NCBI GenBank assembly: GCA_903819895.1
Contig: CAIJFH010000003.1
Location: 1 to 44,539 of the forward strand
Length of the DNA: 44,539 nt
DNA from: Candidatus Adlerbacteria bacterium
GTDB taxonomy: Bacteria > Patescibacteriota > Minisyncoccia > Phycocordibacterales > SBAW01
Direction of reading: 5' to 3'
Every line of letters starts with the position of its first letter. The first letter of the stretch is position 1. Under the pieces are notes generated by a model. That model was not told where the DNA came from and did no database searches. It saw only the letters and a program-made list of their open reading frames with translations. Position numbers and translations under genes: made by a program. Below, one piece after another: positions 15,406 to 24,400 of this stretch.

Positions 15406-18043
15406 CCACACCAACATACTCCGCACCATCGTTGGCAAAGCAGTGCTCACCATTGCGCTGCTCATCACCTTTTTTGCACCGCTGGTGGGGATGGTGCCGA
15501 GTGTACGAGCGCAAGCGGTATTAAATTCCCAAGGGGCAACGGCGCAAAATGGGTACGGCACCGCAACCGGTGGGACAACAGGGGCAACACCTTTTAACGC
15601 AGCTGCATCAAATCAAAACGACCCGGGCGGCACTACCAAGTGGGAGTGTGATAAACAAACGAGCATATTCTTGGGCTGTATCATCTACGCCTTTACCGTG
15701 GGGTTAATGAGCGCCGTGGCGTACATCGGCGGGTTTGTGTTCGATGTGGGTGTGCACCTGTCGCTCCAGAGCACCGCATACTCGCTCGACTTTCTCACCA
15801 TGGGCTGGGCAGCGGTACGCGACATCGCCAACATGGCATTTATCTTTATCTTGGTCTACATCGCACTCACCATCATCCTCGAGGCCGAGGGCGTCAACAC
15901 CATGAAGATGCTCGCCGGCGTCGTGGTGATGGCACTGCTCATCAACTTTAGTTTTCTGCTCACCCGTGTCGTCATCGACGCGGGCAACATCCTCGCGATA
16001 CAGTTTTACAACTCAATTAATGCGCCAACCATCGGCGATAGTGCGCAAAAAGCGGGCATCAACCCGGGCGCGGGGGTTACTAATGCAATCGGCCTCAACA
16101 GTAACAGCAAGGATCTTACTGCAAGCATGATGCAGGTGGTGCAGGTGCAAAATATACTCGGAACACAATCATTCCAGACCTTTATCAAAAATAACAACGA
16201 TGCAAGCACGTTTGCATTTATTACCAATCTTATTTCTCAAGCGGTGGTGTTTATTGGCGTTGGTGTAATTTTTGCATTCCTCGCGTTTGCATTCTTTACC
16301 GTTGGGGTGAAGTTTATTCTGCGCATTATCATCCTCTGGTTTGTCATCATCGCCGCGCCGCTCGCGTTTACTGCCAAAGCACTCACTGGCAAAGGGTCGA
16401 TAACTGGATTGTTTGATGAGTGGCTGAATACATTGATTAAGTTTAGCTTTTACCCTGCAATATTTCTTTTTATTTTTCTCATTATCAACTACATATCCAA
16501 CGCGCTGGGTGCAAACAACGGTTTGGTGCCCGCAATATTTAGCGACATAAATGCAGGCACAAATGCGACCACACCAATCCTATACATTATTGGTGCCGCA
16601 ATCGCGAACGTGGCGATCCGCATGGGCATTGTGGTCGCGATGCTCTACTACGGCACACAGGTGACCGACAAACTCGTCACCCACGGCGCTGGAGTCGCGG
16701 GCAATGTCACCGCATGGGCAAGCGGCAAAGCAAACACCTTTGCCCGCCGCGCACCAGTGGTTGCCGCAGCACCACCAACACGAGGAGTACTCGGACTCAC
16801 CGGAGCAGCCGCAACCGGTGCTACGAGAAAACTTGGTTTGGAAAAGACCTGGGTTGGTTATCAAGCGCACAGACTTTCGGAGAAACTTGATACGGTAAAA
16901 GTGAATGGCAAATCACGCGCCGATATTCGTACAGCAAACAAGGAGCACAAAGAACACGCGGAGCATGAAAAGCATGCATACTACAGTAAGATCAATAACA
17001 AAGAGGACTTTGCAACACTCGTTGCGATGATCAAAAAAGAGAAGGCGGGTACTGCGCTTAATCCGAATGAGGAGAATAAGCGAGGTGAAATTATCACCCG
17101 GATGCGTGGCTACTCACAAGAAGAGGTGGACGCACTCAAGAAAGAGGACTTGGTCACCGCGGCTGCATACGTACCAGCACCGATATACAAGAAGATCGAG
17201 GCAAGCAAGAAGCACAGCGACCACGACAAGGACGAGATATTGGGCGCACGCAACAAGGCAATTGCGGAGCCATTTACCAAAAAGCTGCCAGAAAAGATGG
17301 CGGTTCTCACCGCACAAAAGGCCGACGCAGAAACAGCAAAAGCAACGCACACAGCAGCGCTTGCAGCACATGGCGCGGCAAATCCAATCACGGTCGCAGC
17401 GAAAGCAGACCTCGACACCAAGGAGGCGGAGCGCGACACAACCGCCGCCGAGGTAAAGAAGCTTGCCGACCAAATGAACCGCCTTGGCAAAGACGAGTTG
17501 GCCGCGCTCAGCAAGAATGATATCGAAAAGGTGATGACGCATGTCACCGAGCCGATGATGAAGCGCATCGAGGAGAGCGACCGCAACATCACCGAAAAAG
17601 AAGCGTTGCGTGCGCAGTGGGAGGAGCAATCAACGCATGCGCCTCTTGCAGCAGCAAACAAACAAATTGATCTGTTGCGCAAGATTGTTGATGAATTAGA
17701 CGGAACGCGTTTTGCATTAGGTGATACCGATAGTGTCATTGGTGGAGCATCGACTAGGCATCAACTAACAAATCAATCATTTGGTGCCGACTCTGTGGAG
17801 AAAATGGAGAAAGAATTCCGACAAAGAAAGGGTCAACTTGAGACAGCAATCAGGGACAAAAGCAGAGAGGCACAAACAGGCGCCCGAGATGCAGAACTTA
17901 TCTCTCTACGACAAACTCATCATCAGATTGATGCTGGCTTAAAGAAGATCGAGAAACTGGATGAGGAGCGCAAAAAAGTTGGCCCCGAGGTGGGCGGGGA
18001 ACGCGCGCCGGGTAAGTTTAAGACACGAGATTTAATGGCATAA
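15395..18043 (+). CDS. VirB6/TrbL-like T4SS inner-membrane channel protein
   Basis: The 882-residue protein has a signal-like first segment (KAVLTIALLITFFAPLVGMVPSVRAQA, residues about 15-41). A polytopic core follows, with hydrophobic segments near residues 95-120, 145-170, 175-195, 275-305, 308-325, 350-370 and 395-425. The spacing and the YIALTIILEAEG and IILWFVIIAAPLAFTAKALTG segments match the VirB6/TrbL-like proteins of CPR T4SS loci. A soluble tail of about 440 residues, rich in Lys, Glu and Ala and with coiled-coil character, completes it (e.g. KADLDTKEAERDTTAAEVKK). VirB6 proteins form part of the inner-membrane translocation pore; the long tail is not part of the classical family. 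Position between the repeat protein and the PrgI/VirB4 genes supports the call. Confidence 0.8.
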   Translation: MRTNHTNILRTIVGKAVLTIALLITFFAPLVGMVPSVRAQAVLNSQGATAQNGYGTATGGTTGATPFNAAASNQNDPGGTTKWECDKQTSIFLGCIIYAFTVGLMSAVAYIGGFVFDVGVHLSLQSTAYSLDFLTMGWAAVRDIANMAFIFILVYIALTIILEAEGVNTMKMLAGVVVMALLINFSFLLTRVVIDAGNILAIQFYNSINAPTIGDSAQKAGINPGAGVTNAIGLNSNSKDLTASMMQVVQVQNILGTQSFQTFIKNNNDASTFAFITNLISQAVVFIGVGVIFAFLAFAFFTVGVKFILRIIILWFVIIAAPLAFTAKALTGKGSITGLFDEWLNTLIKFSFYPAIFLFIFLIINYISNALGANNGLVPAIFSDINAGTNATTPILYIIGAAIANVAIRMGIVVAMLYYGTQVTDKLVTHGAGVAGNVTAWASGKANTFARRAPVVAAAPPTRGVLGLTGAAATGATRKLGLEKTWVGYQAHRLSEKLDTVKVNGKSRADIRTANKEHKEHAEHEKHAYYSKINNKEDFATLVAMIKKEKAGTALNPNEENKRGEIITRMRGYSQEEVDALKKEDLVTAAAYVPAPIYKKIEASKKHSDHDKDEILGARNKAIAEPFTKKLPEKMAVLTAQKADAETAKATHTAALAAHGAANPITVAAKADLDTKEAERDTTAAEVKKLADQMNRLGKDELAALSKNDIEKVMTHVTEPMMKRIEESDRNITEKEALRAQWEEQSTHAPLAAANKQIDLLRKIVDELDGTRFALGDTDSVIGGASTRHQLTNQSFGADSVEKMEKEFRQRKGQLETAIRDKSREAQTGARDAELISLRQTHHQIDAGLKKIEKLDEERKKVGPEVGGERAPGKFKTRDLMA

Positions 18044-18052
18044 TAGATACCT

Positions 18053-18649
18053 ATGTCAACCACAATCCATTCCGCAACAGAGGCGCAGGAGCAGTTTAAA
18101 AAGCTGCCAAAGGAGGTGCAGGAGTTGCTGTACAGCGACCAAATGCTCGCCATCATCAAACAAATTGGCGACAAAAACCATCTCCACATCGACCAGTTGG
18201 GCACACTTGAAACGACAGTGGGGCAGGTGATGCTTGGGTTTCTCGACACTGCACGTTTCCCCGCTGAGTTGGTCGAGATGCTCGGTGTCGATCGTGCACG
18301 GGCGGATGCGATTGCGCAGGATGTGAATGATTTGCTGTTTGTCCAAATCCGCGAAGCGCTCAAGGCGGTGCCGCGAGTTGCGAATGAGGGCAGCGAGGAT
18401 ACGACGGATGATGCAACAGATGGCACCGACGCGAGAATGGGGGAGGATGCACTGGTGTCAGATGCGGGGGGTACTGGTGCGATTGCTCCGGTGACCGCGC
18501 CGCCGCCAGCACCTCCCAAACCAAAACCATCGGATGTGTCGAGCGCGACCGAAGCGATGCTACACGAGACAACCACCGCAGTGGCACCCGCCACAGCAAC
18601 ACGCCCCGCAATCTACAAAGCCGACCCCTACCGCGAGCCCGTTGAGTAA
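18053..18649 (+). CDS. Helical protein of unknown function in T4SS-like operon
   Basis: The 198-residue soluble protein has two parts. The first is an N-terminal helical domain of about 110 residues (KLPKEVQELLYSDQMLAIIKQIG... to ...DVNDLLFVQIREAL). The second is an acidic, Pro/Ala-rich and probably disordered tail. I recall similar N-terminal domains in Parcubacteria next to PrgI/VirB4 genes but know no function. It lies 9 bp after the VirB6-like gene. A small cytoplasmic factor such as an assembly chaperone or ATPase partner is possible; this is inference from position only. Confidence 0.75.
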   Translation: MSTTIHSATEAQEQFKKLPKEVQELLYSDQMLAIIKQIGDKNHLHIDQLGTLETTVGQVMLGFLDTARFPAELVEMLGVDRARADAIAQDVNDLLFVQIREALKAVPRVANEGSEDTTDDATDGTDARMGEDALVSDAGGTGAIAPVTAPPPAPPKPKPSDVSSATEAMLHETTTAVAPATATRPAIYKADPYREPVE

Positions 18650-18658
18650 TACCTGCGG

Positions 18659-18664
18659 TATACT
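18659..18664 (+). promoter_or_regulatory. Possible internal -10 before prgI
   Basis: TATACT lies in the 23-bp gap and ends 8 nt before ATG 18673. It may give an internal, nearly leaderless transcript of the prgI-virB4 part of the operon. No -35 is seen. Confidence 0.35.
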
Positions 18665-18672
18665 ACAAGGTG

Positions 18673-19143
18673 ATGCAGTACCAAGTCCCGCAATTTATCG
18701 AGGTCGAGGATAAAATATTTGGGCCGCTCACGCTCAAACAGTTTATCTATGTCGCTGGCGGTGGTGGCGCCTGTTTGGCAATTTACACCTTGCTGCCGCT
18801 CTACCTCGCGATCCCCATCTCGCTCCCGATTATCGCGCTGGCACTGTCGCTCGCGTTCTACCAGATCAACGGCCGACCGTTTATCATCGCGCTCGAGCAC
18901 GCCGTCGGCTACTTCTTTGGTGCCAAGTTATATTTATGGAAGCAGCGCACACCACCATCTGCTGCGTCGCAGACACAGACCGCCGCCGACGCTGCAGCCG
19001 CCGCGTCAGAGCAACAGCTGGGGCTCACCGTGCCCAAACTCTCCGAGAGCAAACTCAAAGACCTGTCCTGGTCGCTCAACATCAAAGACAAACAAAGCAA
19101 GCGTATCGATGATACCGATCATCAACAACAGTTTCGCATCTAA
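18673..19143 (+). CDS. prgI: PrgI family T4SS membrane protein (VirB3-like)
   Basis: The 156-residue protein has the PrgI layout: a short N-terminal strand (QYQVPQFIEVEDKIFGPLTLKQFIY), two adjacent membrane segments (residues about 26-48 and 49-66, AGGGGACLAIYTLLPLYLAI and IIALALSLAFYQI), then NGRPFIIALEHAVGYFFGAKLY. A polar tail of about 60 residues is added at the C-terminus. PrgI stands in for VirB3 in Gram-positive and CPR systems and normally partners the VirB4 ATPase, whose gene follows 3 bp later. ATG 18673 is preferred over the in-frame GTG at 18670; AAGG lies 4 nt before it. Confidence 0.88.
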   Translation: MQYQVPQFIEVEDKIFGPLTLKQFIYVAGGGGACLAIYTLLPLYLAIPISLPIIALALSLAFYQINGRPFIIALEHAVGYFFGAKLYLWKQRTPPSAASQTQTAADAAAAASEQQLGLTVPKLSESKLKDLSWSLNIKDKQSKRIDDTDHQQQFRI

Positions 19144-19146
19144 CCC

Positions 19147-19815
19147 ATGACAAGCACACCCGTCAAAGCAAAACAGGCACAGGATTTCGTACCCATCAAA
19201 GAGGTGCGTGATGGCATTGTGATCCTCAAAGATGGCAGTTTGCGTGCGCTGCTCATGGTGTCGTCGATCAACCTCGCGCTCAAGTCGCAAGAGGAGCAAG
19301 AGGCGGTAATCGGCCAGTTTCAAAACTTTCTCAACTCGCTTGAGTTTACGGTGCAGTTTTTTGTCGAGTCGCGCCAGCTCGATATCCGCCCCTATATCGC
19401 CATCCTCGAAGAGCGCTACGCTGCCGAGTTGGACGACCTGATGAAGATCCAGATCCGCGAGTACATCACGTTTATCAAGGACTTTACCCAGCGCTCCAAT
19501 ATCATGTCCAAAAACTTTTTTGTCGTGGTGCCCTACGACCCAGCACTCATCGCGCGCAGCGGCGGGCTCAGCGGCGCGCTGTCGACCCTAATCCCCAACA
19601 AAGAGATGACCACCGGTGGTGTCGTGTCTGACACTCAGTTTGAGCAGTATCGCTCACAGCTGGAGGAGCGGATTTCGGTGGTCGAGCAGGGCCTCGTGCG
19701 CACCGGCGTGCGCACCGCGACACTCGGCACTGAGGAGGTGATCGAACTCTTTTATAAGTTGTTCAACCCCGGCGAGTTGGAGAAGCCGCTCCAGCTCACG
19801 CGTATGGCACAATAA
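19147..19815 (+). CDS. VirB4-like N-terminal domain protein (separate gene)
   Basis: The 222-residue soluble protein resembles the N-terminal, non-ATPase domain of VirB4/TraC/CagE proteins. It reads DFVPIKEVRDGIVILKDGSLRALLMVSSINLALKSQEEQEAVIGQFQNFLNSL..., then a helical SRQLDIRPYIAILEERY and SKNFFVVVPYDP. In most bacteria this part is fused to the ATPase domain. Here it ends with its own TAA, and the ATPase gene starts 5 bp later in another frame. The split form is, to my knowledge, usual in CPR genomes, so this is not read as a frameshift. It probably docks PrgI and the ATPase at the membrane. Confidence 0.82.
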   Translation: MTSTPVKAKQAQDFVPIKEVRDGIVILKDGSLRALLMVSSINLALKSQEEQEAVIGQFQNFLNSLEFTVQFFVESRQLDIRPYIAILEERYAAELDDLMKIQIREYITFIKDFTQRSNIMSKNFFVVVPYDPALIARSGGLSGALSTLIPNKEMTTGGVVSDTQFEQYRSQLEERISVVEQGLVRTGVRTATLGTEEVIELFYKLFNPGELEKPLQLTRMAQ

Positions 19816-19820
19816 CCACT

Positions 19821-21677
19821 ATGGGACTTCTCGACTTTCTCAAACAAAACAACACGCCCAACACGGCTTCGATTGCGCCCATTCTGCCCGAGCAGATTTA
19901 CAAACAAGGTGTGCTTGAGTTGCAAGACGTCATCGCGCCGTCGGCGCTCAAAATCACGCCGCGCGAGATCAACTTGGGCGACAAAATCGCGCGCACCTTT
20001 TTTGTCATGTCCTACCCGCGCACACTGACCGACTCGTGGTTTTCTCCCATCATCAACCTCGACCGCGTGCTTGATGTGTCGATTTACATCCAACCCATCG
20101 ACTCGGCAGACATCTTGCGCAAGTTCCAGAAAAAGGTTGCCGAGATCGAGTCGCAGATTATGACCCGCGAGCAAAAAGGGTTGGTGCGCGACCCGATGCT
20201 CGATACCGCCTACCAAGACCTCGAAAATTTGCGCGACCAGCTCCAACAAGCGCAGGAAAAATTGTTTGATGTTGGCGTATACATATCGATTTATGGCTCG
20301 ACCGTGGAGGAGCTCGACAAGGCCGAGTCGGAAATTAAATCGATGCTTGAGTCGCGACTCATTTATGTAAAGCCAGCACTCTTCCAACAAGAGCAGGGGT
20401 TCAAGAGCGTGCTGCCGCTGTCGCGCGACGAGCTCAATGTCACCTCCAAACTCAACTCCTCGCCGCTGTCATCTATCTTCCCGTTTGTCTCGTTCGACCT
20501 TACCTCCGACCGAGGAATCCTCTATGGCGTCAACCGACACAACGCGTCGCTTGTGCTGTTTGACCGCTTTTCGCTCGAGAACTATAACTCGGTGATTTTT
20601 GCCAAGTCCGGCTCGGGCAAATCGTACACCACCAAGCTGGAGATTTTGCGCACGCTCATGTTCGACACCGAGGTGATTGTCATCGACCCCGAGCGCGAGT
20701 ACGAGTTTTTGGCACAAACGGTGGGCGGCCGCTACTTCAACATCTCGCTCAACTCCGAGCACCATATCAACCCGTTTGACCTCGCACCCCCACGCGAGGA
20801 CGAAAACCCGGCCGACGTGCTGCGCTCGAATATCGTCTCGTTGGTGGGGCTCTTTCGGCTGATGCTCGGTGGACTCACACCAGAGGAAGACGCGATTATC
20901 GACAAAGCAATTACCGAAACCTACGCGCTCAAGGACATTACGGTCGACAGCAACTTTGCCGAGATCGAGCCGCCTCTGCTCTCGGACTTCGAGATGGTGT
21001 TGTCGGGGATGGAAGGCAGCGAGTCGTTGGTGCAGCGCATCTCCAAGTACACCAAGGGCACCTGGTCGGGCTTTATCAACCAGCCGACCAACGTCGACAT
21101 CAACAAAAAGTTTGTGGTCTTTTCGGTACGCGATATGGAGGATGACCTCAAGCCGGTCGCGATGTACCTAATTACCCACTACATATGGAACAACGTGCGC
21201 AAGGTGCTCAAAAAGCGCTTGCTGGTTATCGACGAGGCGTGGTGGATGATGAAGTCGGACGACACCGCATCGTTCCTCTACGGCATGGCCAAGCGCGGAC
21301 GCAAGTACTACTTGGGCCTCGCGACCATTACCCAAGACGTCGACGACTTTCTCAAATCGCCCTACGGCCTGCCAATGATCACCAACTCGTCGATCCAACT
21401 CTTGCTCAAGCAGTCGCCAACCACGATTGATAACCTACAAAAAACATTCAACCTCTCGGACGAGGAGAAGTTTCTTTTGCTCGAGTCGGATGTGGGGGAG
21501 GGGATCTTTTTTGCCGGACTCAAACATGTCGCCATCAAGGTGATTGCATCCTACACCGAGGACCAGATTATCACCTCCGACCCATCCCAAGTGTTGGCGC
21601 TGCGACAGCAACGTGCCGAGGCAAAAGAGTTGGTGGACAACGGAGTGCAAAACCCTCCCGAACCCTCGCCGAAATAG
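19821..21677 (+). CDS. virB4: VirB4/TraC-type T4SS ATPase
   Basis: The 618-residue ATPase energises the T4SS-like machine. An N-terminal part of about 230 residues (LEVQD-like region, then FFVMSYPRTLTDSWFSPIINL) precedes the P-loop ATPase. That domain shows Walker A AKSGSGKSY (from residue 261), FDTEVIVIDPEREYEFL, HHINPFDL, and Walker B LLVIDEAWWMMKS (DEAW at 471-474). MAKRGRKYYLGLATITQDVDDFL and TNSSIQLLLKQSP follow, all classical VirB4 features. The catalytic motifs look intact, so the system should be active. The start ATG has no Shine-Dalgarno but sits 5 bp after the stop of the N-domain gene, consistent with coupled translation. Confidence 0.95.
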   Translation: MGLLDFLKQNNTPNTASIAPILPEQIYKQGVLELQDVIAPSALKITPREINLGDKIARTFFVMSYPRTLTDSWFSPIINLDRVLDVSIYIQPIDSADILRKFQKKVAEIESQIMTREQKGLVRDPMLDTAYQDLENLRDQLQQAQEKLFDVGVYISIYGSTVEELDKAESEIKSMLESRLIYVKPALFQQEQGFKSVLPLSRDELNVTSKLNSSPLSSIFPFVSFDLTSDRGILYGVNRHNASLVLFDRFSLENYNSVIFAKSGSGKSYTTKLEILRTLMFDTEVIVIDPEREYEFLAQTVGGRYFNISLNSEHHINPFDLAPPREDENPADVLRSNIVSLVGLFRLMLGGLTPEEDAIIDKAITETYALKDITVDSNFAEIEPPLLSDFEMVLSGMEGSESLVQRISKYTKGTWSGFINQPTNVDINKKFVVFSVRDMEDDLKPVAMYLITHYIWNNVRKVLKKRLLVIDEAWWMMKSDDTASFLYGMAKRGRKYYLGLATITQDVDDFLKSPYGLPMITNSSIQLLLKQSPTTIDNLQKTFNLSDEEKFLLLESDVGEGIFFAGLKHVAIKVIASYTEDQIITSDPSQVLALRQQRAEAKELVDNGVQNPPEPSPK

Positions 21678-21679
21678 GG

Positions 21680-21685
21680 TACAAT
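21680..21685 (+). promoter_or_regulatory. Possible internal -10 before the 21694 gene
   Basis: TACAAT ends 8 nt before ATG 21694, the same spacing as at other genes here. No -35 is seen. Confidence 0.35.
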
Positions 21686-21693
21686 AGTGAGTA

Positions 21694-22446
21694 ATGAGTA
21701 CGCTCAACAAAACATGCATCATCATGTTTGCGGTGCTGATTGATTTCTTGCAAGCAACACTCTCTGCTGGTGTTGCTGCTATTGCTGCTTTTGCTGGCAC
21801 ACTTGGTGGCGCAGCAGCGGGCTGCTATGTTGCAAACCAAGTAATAAGCAGCGAGACCAGTTGCGCCGCTGGCGCTGCAATAGGTGCATTTTTTGGCACA
21901 GTAGCAAACCCAATTGCCTCGACCGTCGCACTGCCGCTTGGTATCGCCTTGGGTATCGCACTTACCTTGTGCATCTCGTTTACCTTTGGCACTATTTTCT
22001 ACCTCTGGTTGTGGAGCACCAAGTTGTGGTACCCCGGACAAATCTGGCTGCCAGCACTGCTCAAAACCATCCCTATCCTAAGCGACCTGCCGGCGTTTAC
22101 CTTTACCGCAGTACGCTGTGTAATACAAAAAAATCTTGAGGAGAAAAAGCTGCAGCAAAGCCCATCAAACACCTTCGGCACCATGCTCGCGCCTGGCACC
22201 ATGCTTGGCGGGGCAGCCGCGACCGCATACACTCTCAACCACTACACCCAAAGAAAAGCGGTTGCTGCGGGGCTCGCTACAGACGCGGGGCAAACCGCGC
22301 GACGCGAGGAGTTTAAAAACCGCACCACAATGGACCTGCGCCGCATGGATGGTATTTATGCAAAAACATCTCCGCAAGAGGCAAGGAGTCGTGGCACCAT
22401 CGACGAAACCGCACCAACACAACCACTCTATGTACAGCCTGCGTAA
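21694..22446 (+). CDS. Polytopic membrane protein of unknown function in T4SS-like operon
   Basis: The 250-residue protein has about four hydrophobic segments in its first 130 residues. Examples are IIMFAVLIDFLQATLSAGV, the Gly/Ala-rich AAIAAFAGTLGGAAAGCYVA, and IALGIALTLCISFTFGTIFY. A polar tail of about 100 residues, probably cytoplasmic, follows. No family is recognised. It lies 16 bp after the VirB4 ATPase gene and its 3' end overlaps the next gene by 17 bp. A second small channel or anchor subunit is plausible by position. Confidence 0.75.
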   Translation: MSTLNKTCIIMFAVLIDFLQATLSAGVAAIAAFAGTLGGAAAGCYVANQVISSETSCAAGAAIGAFFGTVANPIASTVALPLGIALGIALTLCISFTFGTIFYLWLWSTKLWYPGQIWLPALLKTIPILSDLPAFTFTAVRCVIQKNLEEKKLQQSPSNTFGTMLAPGTMLGGAAATAYTLNHYTQRKAVAAGLATDAGQTARREEFKNRTTMDLRRMDGIYAKTSPQEARSRGTIDETAPTQPLYVQPA

Positions 22447-23497
22447 TCATACACATACTGTGTGCACACTCGCCGCACTGTTGGTGGTGTGGATTATTGC
22501 CGCATACACAACACCCATCGCGCACGCCCAACTGAGCAGCACCAACCAGCCCGACCCGGTGCAGTACACCATCGCACCCGAGGTGCCGGGGCCAAACCAG
22601 AGCGTGTCTATTTTTATCGAAGGGGTTGGATCATTCTTGGGCAATGCAACGGTCACGTGGGAGAAAGATGGTGTCGTCGCTGCAACGGGTGTGGGCAAAA
22701 ACTCCTACTCGTTTACCACGGGTGGGGTAGGGCGAGTAACCGTGATCCACCTCACGATCGACTCGCCCACACAAGGCACCATTACGCACGACTTTGCTTT
22801 TAACCCATCGGTCGTCAACCTGGTGTGGGAGGCGGACACTACCGCCCCAACGTTCTACCTTGGCAAACCGCTCTACAGCGCGGGCTCGAGCGCGCGTGTG
22901 GTCGCATTCCCCACCATTTTGTCCAACGGCGCACTCGCAGCAAACAATACGCTCTCGTTCCAATGGTCGCTCAACAATACGCTCGCGCCGACACAATCGG
23001 GCATCGGGAGAAATGTATTTACCTTTACTGGTGACGAGCTCCAAACAAGCGAAAGTGTCAGTGTCGATGTCTACCTTGGCGGCACCAAGGTGGGCCACAG
23101 CGATATCACAATCCCCGTGAGCACACCACAGCTGGTGCTCTACAACCAAGACCCGCTGCGCGGCGAGGTGCTCGACCAAGCGCTGAGCGGCCCCGCGACA
23201 CTCAGCGCTAAAGAGGTGACCTTGGTTGCCGAGCCATACTTCTTCTCCACGGCAAGCAAAAAAGATGGCTCGTTGTCCTACACCTGGATGCTCAACAGCA
23301 GCGAAGTGACCGGCCCCGACTCGGCACACGGGGTACTCACCCTGCGCCAAACGTCCTCGGGGGCGGGGAGCGCACAAATTGGCGTCTCGGTACAAAACAC
23401 AAACAATACTACCTTTATGCAAGCGGCCCAAACCGGCATCTACCTCACCTTTGGCACCCAAACCGGCGCAGCGCTCTCTAACTTCTTTGGGATATGA
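22430..23497 (+). CDS. Secreted Ig/PKD-like beta-sandwich protein
   Basis: The 355-residue protein is read from ATG 22430, where a signal peptide begins (TVCTLAALLVVWIIAAYTTPIAHAQ, cleavage after about residue 32). The mature part is made of repeated beta-strand segments, e.g. APEVPGPNQSVSIFIEG, NATVTWEKDGVVAATG and SLSYTWMLNSSEVTG. Their spacing and the Trp-containing strands (TWEKDG, FQWSLN, YTWMLN) suggest three Ig- or PKD-like domains. No catalytic motif is seen. It is likely an extracellular structural or adhesive part. The longer frame to 22136 overlaps the upstream gene and is rejected. It shares the ATGA stop/start with the pilin-like gene. Confidence 0.8.
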   Translation: MYSLRNHTHTVCTLAALLVVWIIAAYTTPIAHAQLSSTNQPDPVQYTIAPEVPGPNQSVSIFIEGVGSFLGNATVTWEKDGVVAATGVGKNSYSFTTGGVGRVTVIHLTIDSPTQGTITHDFAFNPSVVNLVWEADTTAPTFYLGKPLYSAGSSARVVAFPTILSNGALAANNTLSFQWSLNNTLAPTQSGIGRNVFTFTGDELQTSESVSVDVYLGGTKVGHSDITIPVSTPQLVLYNQDPLRGEVLDQALSGPATLSAKEVTLVAEPYFFSTASKKDGSLSYTWMLNSSEVTGPDSAHGVLTLRQTSSGAGSAQIGVSVQNTNNTTFMQAAQTGIYLTFGTQTGAALSNFFGI

Positions 23498-24384
23498 AAC
23501 AGATTTTGAAATATAGTGTTTTGTTTCTATTTGCGTTAGCATTTTCGATATTTGCTATTACTTCTACCACAAAAGCAGCGACTGATAACTGCCCTGAGGT
23601 CACTGTGGCTACTTATGGCGCAACATACAACACCAACTGCAATTACCAATACAATATTTGTACACAAAATGGTACTGCTGCAGATGTGTGTGCAAATCAA
23701 GCTCAATTATATGTGCTCGATGGATACAAACTAGACCAATGTGGTGCTGGCTATCTGCAAGCCAACAATCTTCCCGCATGCACTCAGGACATGTCCCCTG
23801 TAGTATCGGAAATGACTCAGATACAGCAAGATTATCTGACCCCAGCAACAAACGGCTCGGGGAGTGGTAGCGGTAGCGGCGGAAGCGCCAGCGGATCTGG
23901 CACGGGCGGTGCGGCGGGGTCGGCAGCGGGCAGTAATGGTAATATTTCCTACGTACCCCTTGAGCCGATACCGGGAGCAAATCAAACAGGGACGGTTTCG
24001 TTTGGTTTATTGCTGACTGGATTACTCAAAACACTTATCTCGCTCGGCGGGTTGGTGGCGGTGCTCGCACTCATCTTTGGTGGCGTTGCCTACATGGTGT
24101 CGTCGGTTGGCGTCACCTTGAGTGCCGCCAAGGAGCGTATGAAGTCGGCCATTTACGGTCTACTGTTGCTCATTGCCTGTTGGCTCATCCTGAGCACTAT
24201 CAACCCACAACTCCTTTTCTTTCCCGACTCGTTTAGCCCAGTACCCAGTACCTCAATTAATACCAACAACGCCCAAACACAAACACCAGCTACAATACCT
24301 TCATCTGGAACACCCATACAAACACCTCAACCAGCGGTCCCGTATCAAAACGGTGTTCCTTTGGAGATGACACCTGCGGGATGA
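23494..24384 (+). CDS. VirB2-like T4SS pilin of CPR type, with N-terminal Cys domain
   Basis: The 296-residue protein has a signal peptide (residues about 1-28), a small Cys-rich domain (six or more Cys in residues 33-95), and a Gly/Ser linker (about 115-145). Two hydrophobic helices follow, ISLGGLVAVLALIFGGVAYMV and AIYGLLLLIACWLILSTI, joined by a short polar loop (SAAKERMKSA). The helix-loop-helix matches the VirB2/TrbC-type pilin domain seen in CPR. A Pro/Thr/Gln tail ends the protein. It is much longer than a classical VirB2 pilin (about 100 residues), and the Cys domain is an addition. The ATGA overlap couples it to the Ig-like gene. Confidence 0.82.
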   Translation: MKQILKYSVLFLFALAFSIFAITSTTKAATDNCPEVTVATYGATYNTNCNYQYNICTQNGTAADVCANQAQLYVLDGYKLDQCGAGYLQANNLPACTQDMSPVVSEMTQIQQDYLTPATNGSGSGSGSGGSASGSGTGGAAGSAAGSNGNISYVPLEPIPGANQTGTVSFGLLLTGLLKTLISLGGLVAVLALIFGGVAYMVSSVGVTLSAAKERMKSAIYGLLLLIACWLILSTINPQLLFFPDSFSPVPSTSINTNNAQTQTPATIPSSGTPIQTPQPAVPYQNGVPLEMTPAG

Positions 24385-24400
24385 TGCATAAAATAAAAAA

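Noticed and set aside
19147-21677. Frameshift or pseudogene reading of the split VirB4
   Set aside because: Both parts have proper starts and stops, a clean 5-bp junction and intact motifs, and I recall the split as normal in CPR. It is better read as two genes.
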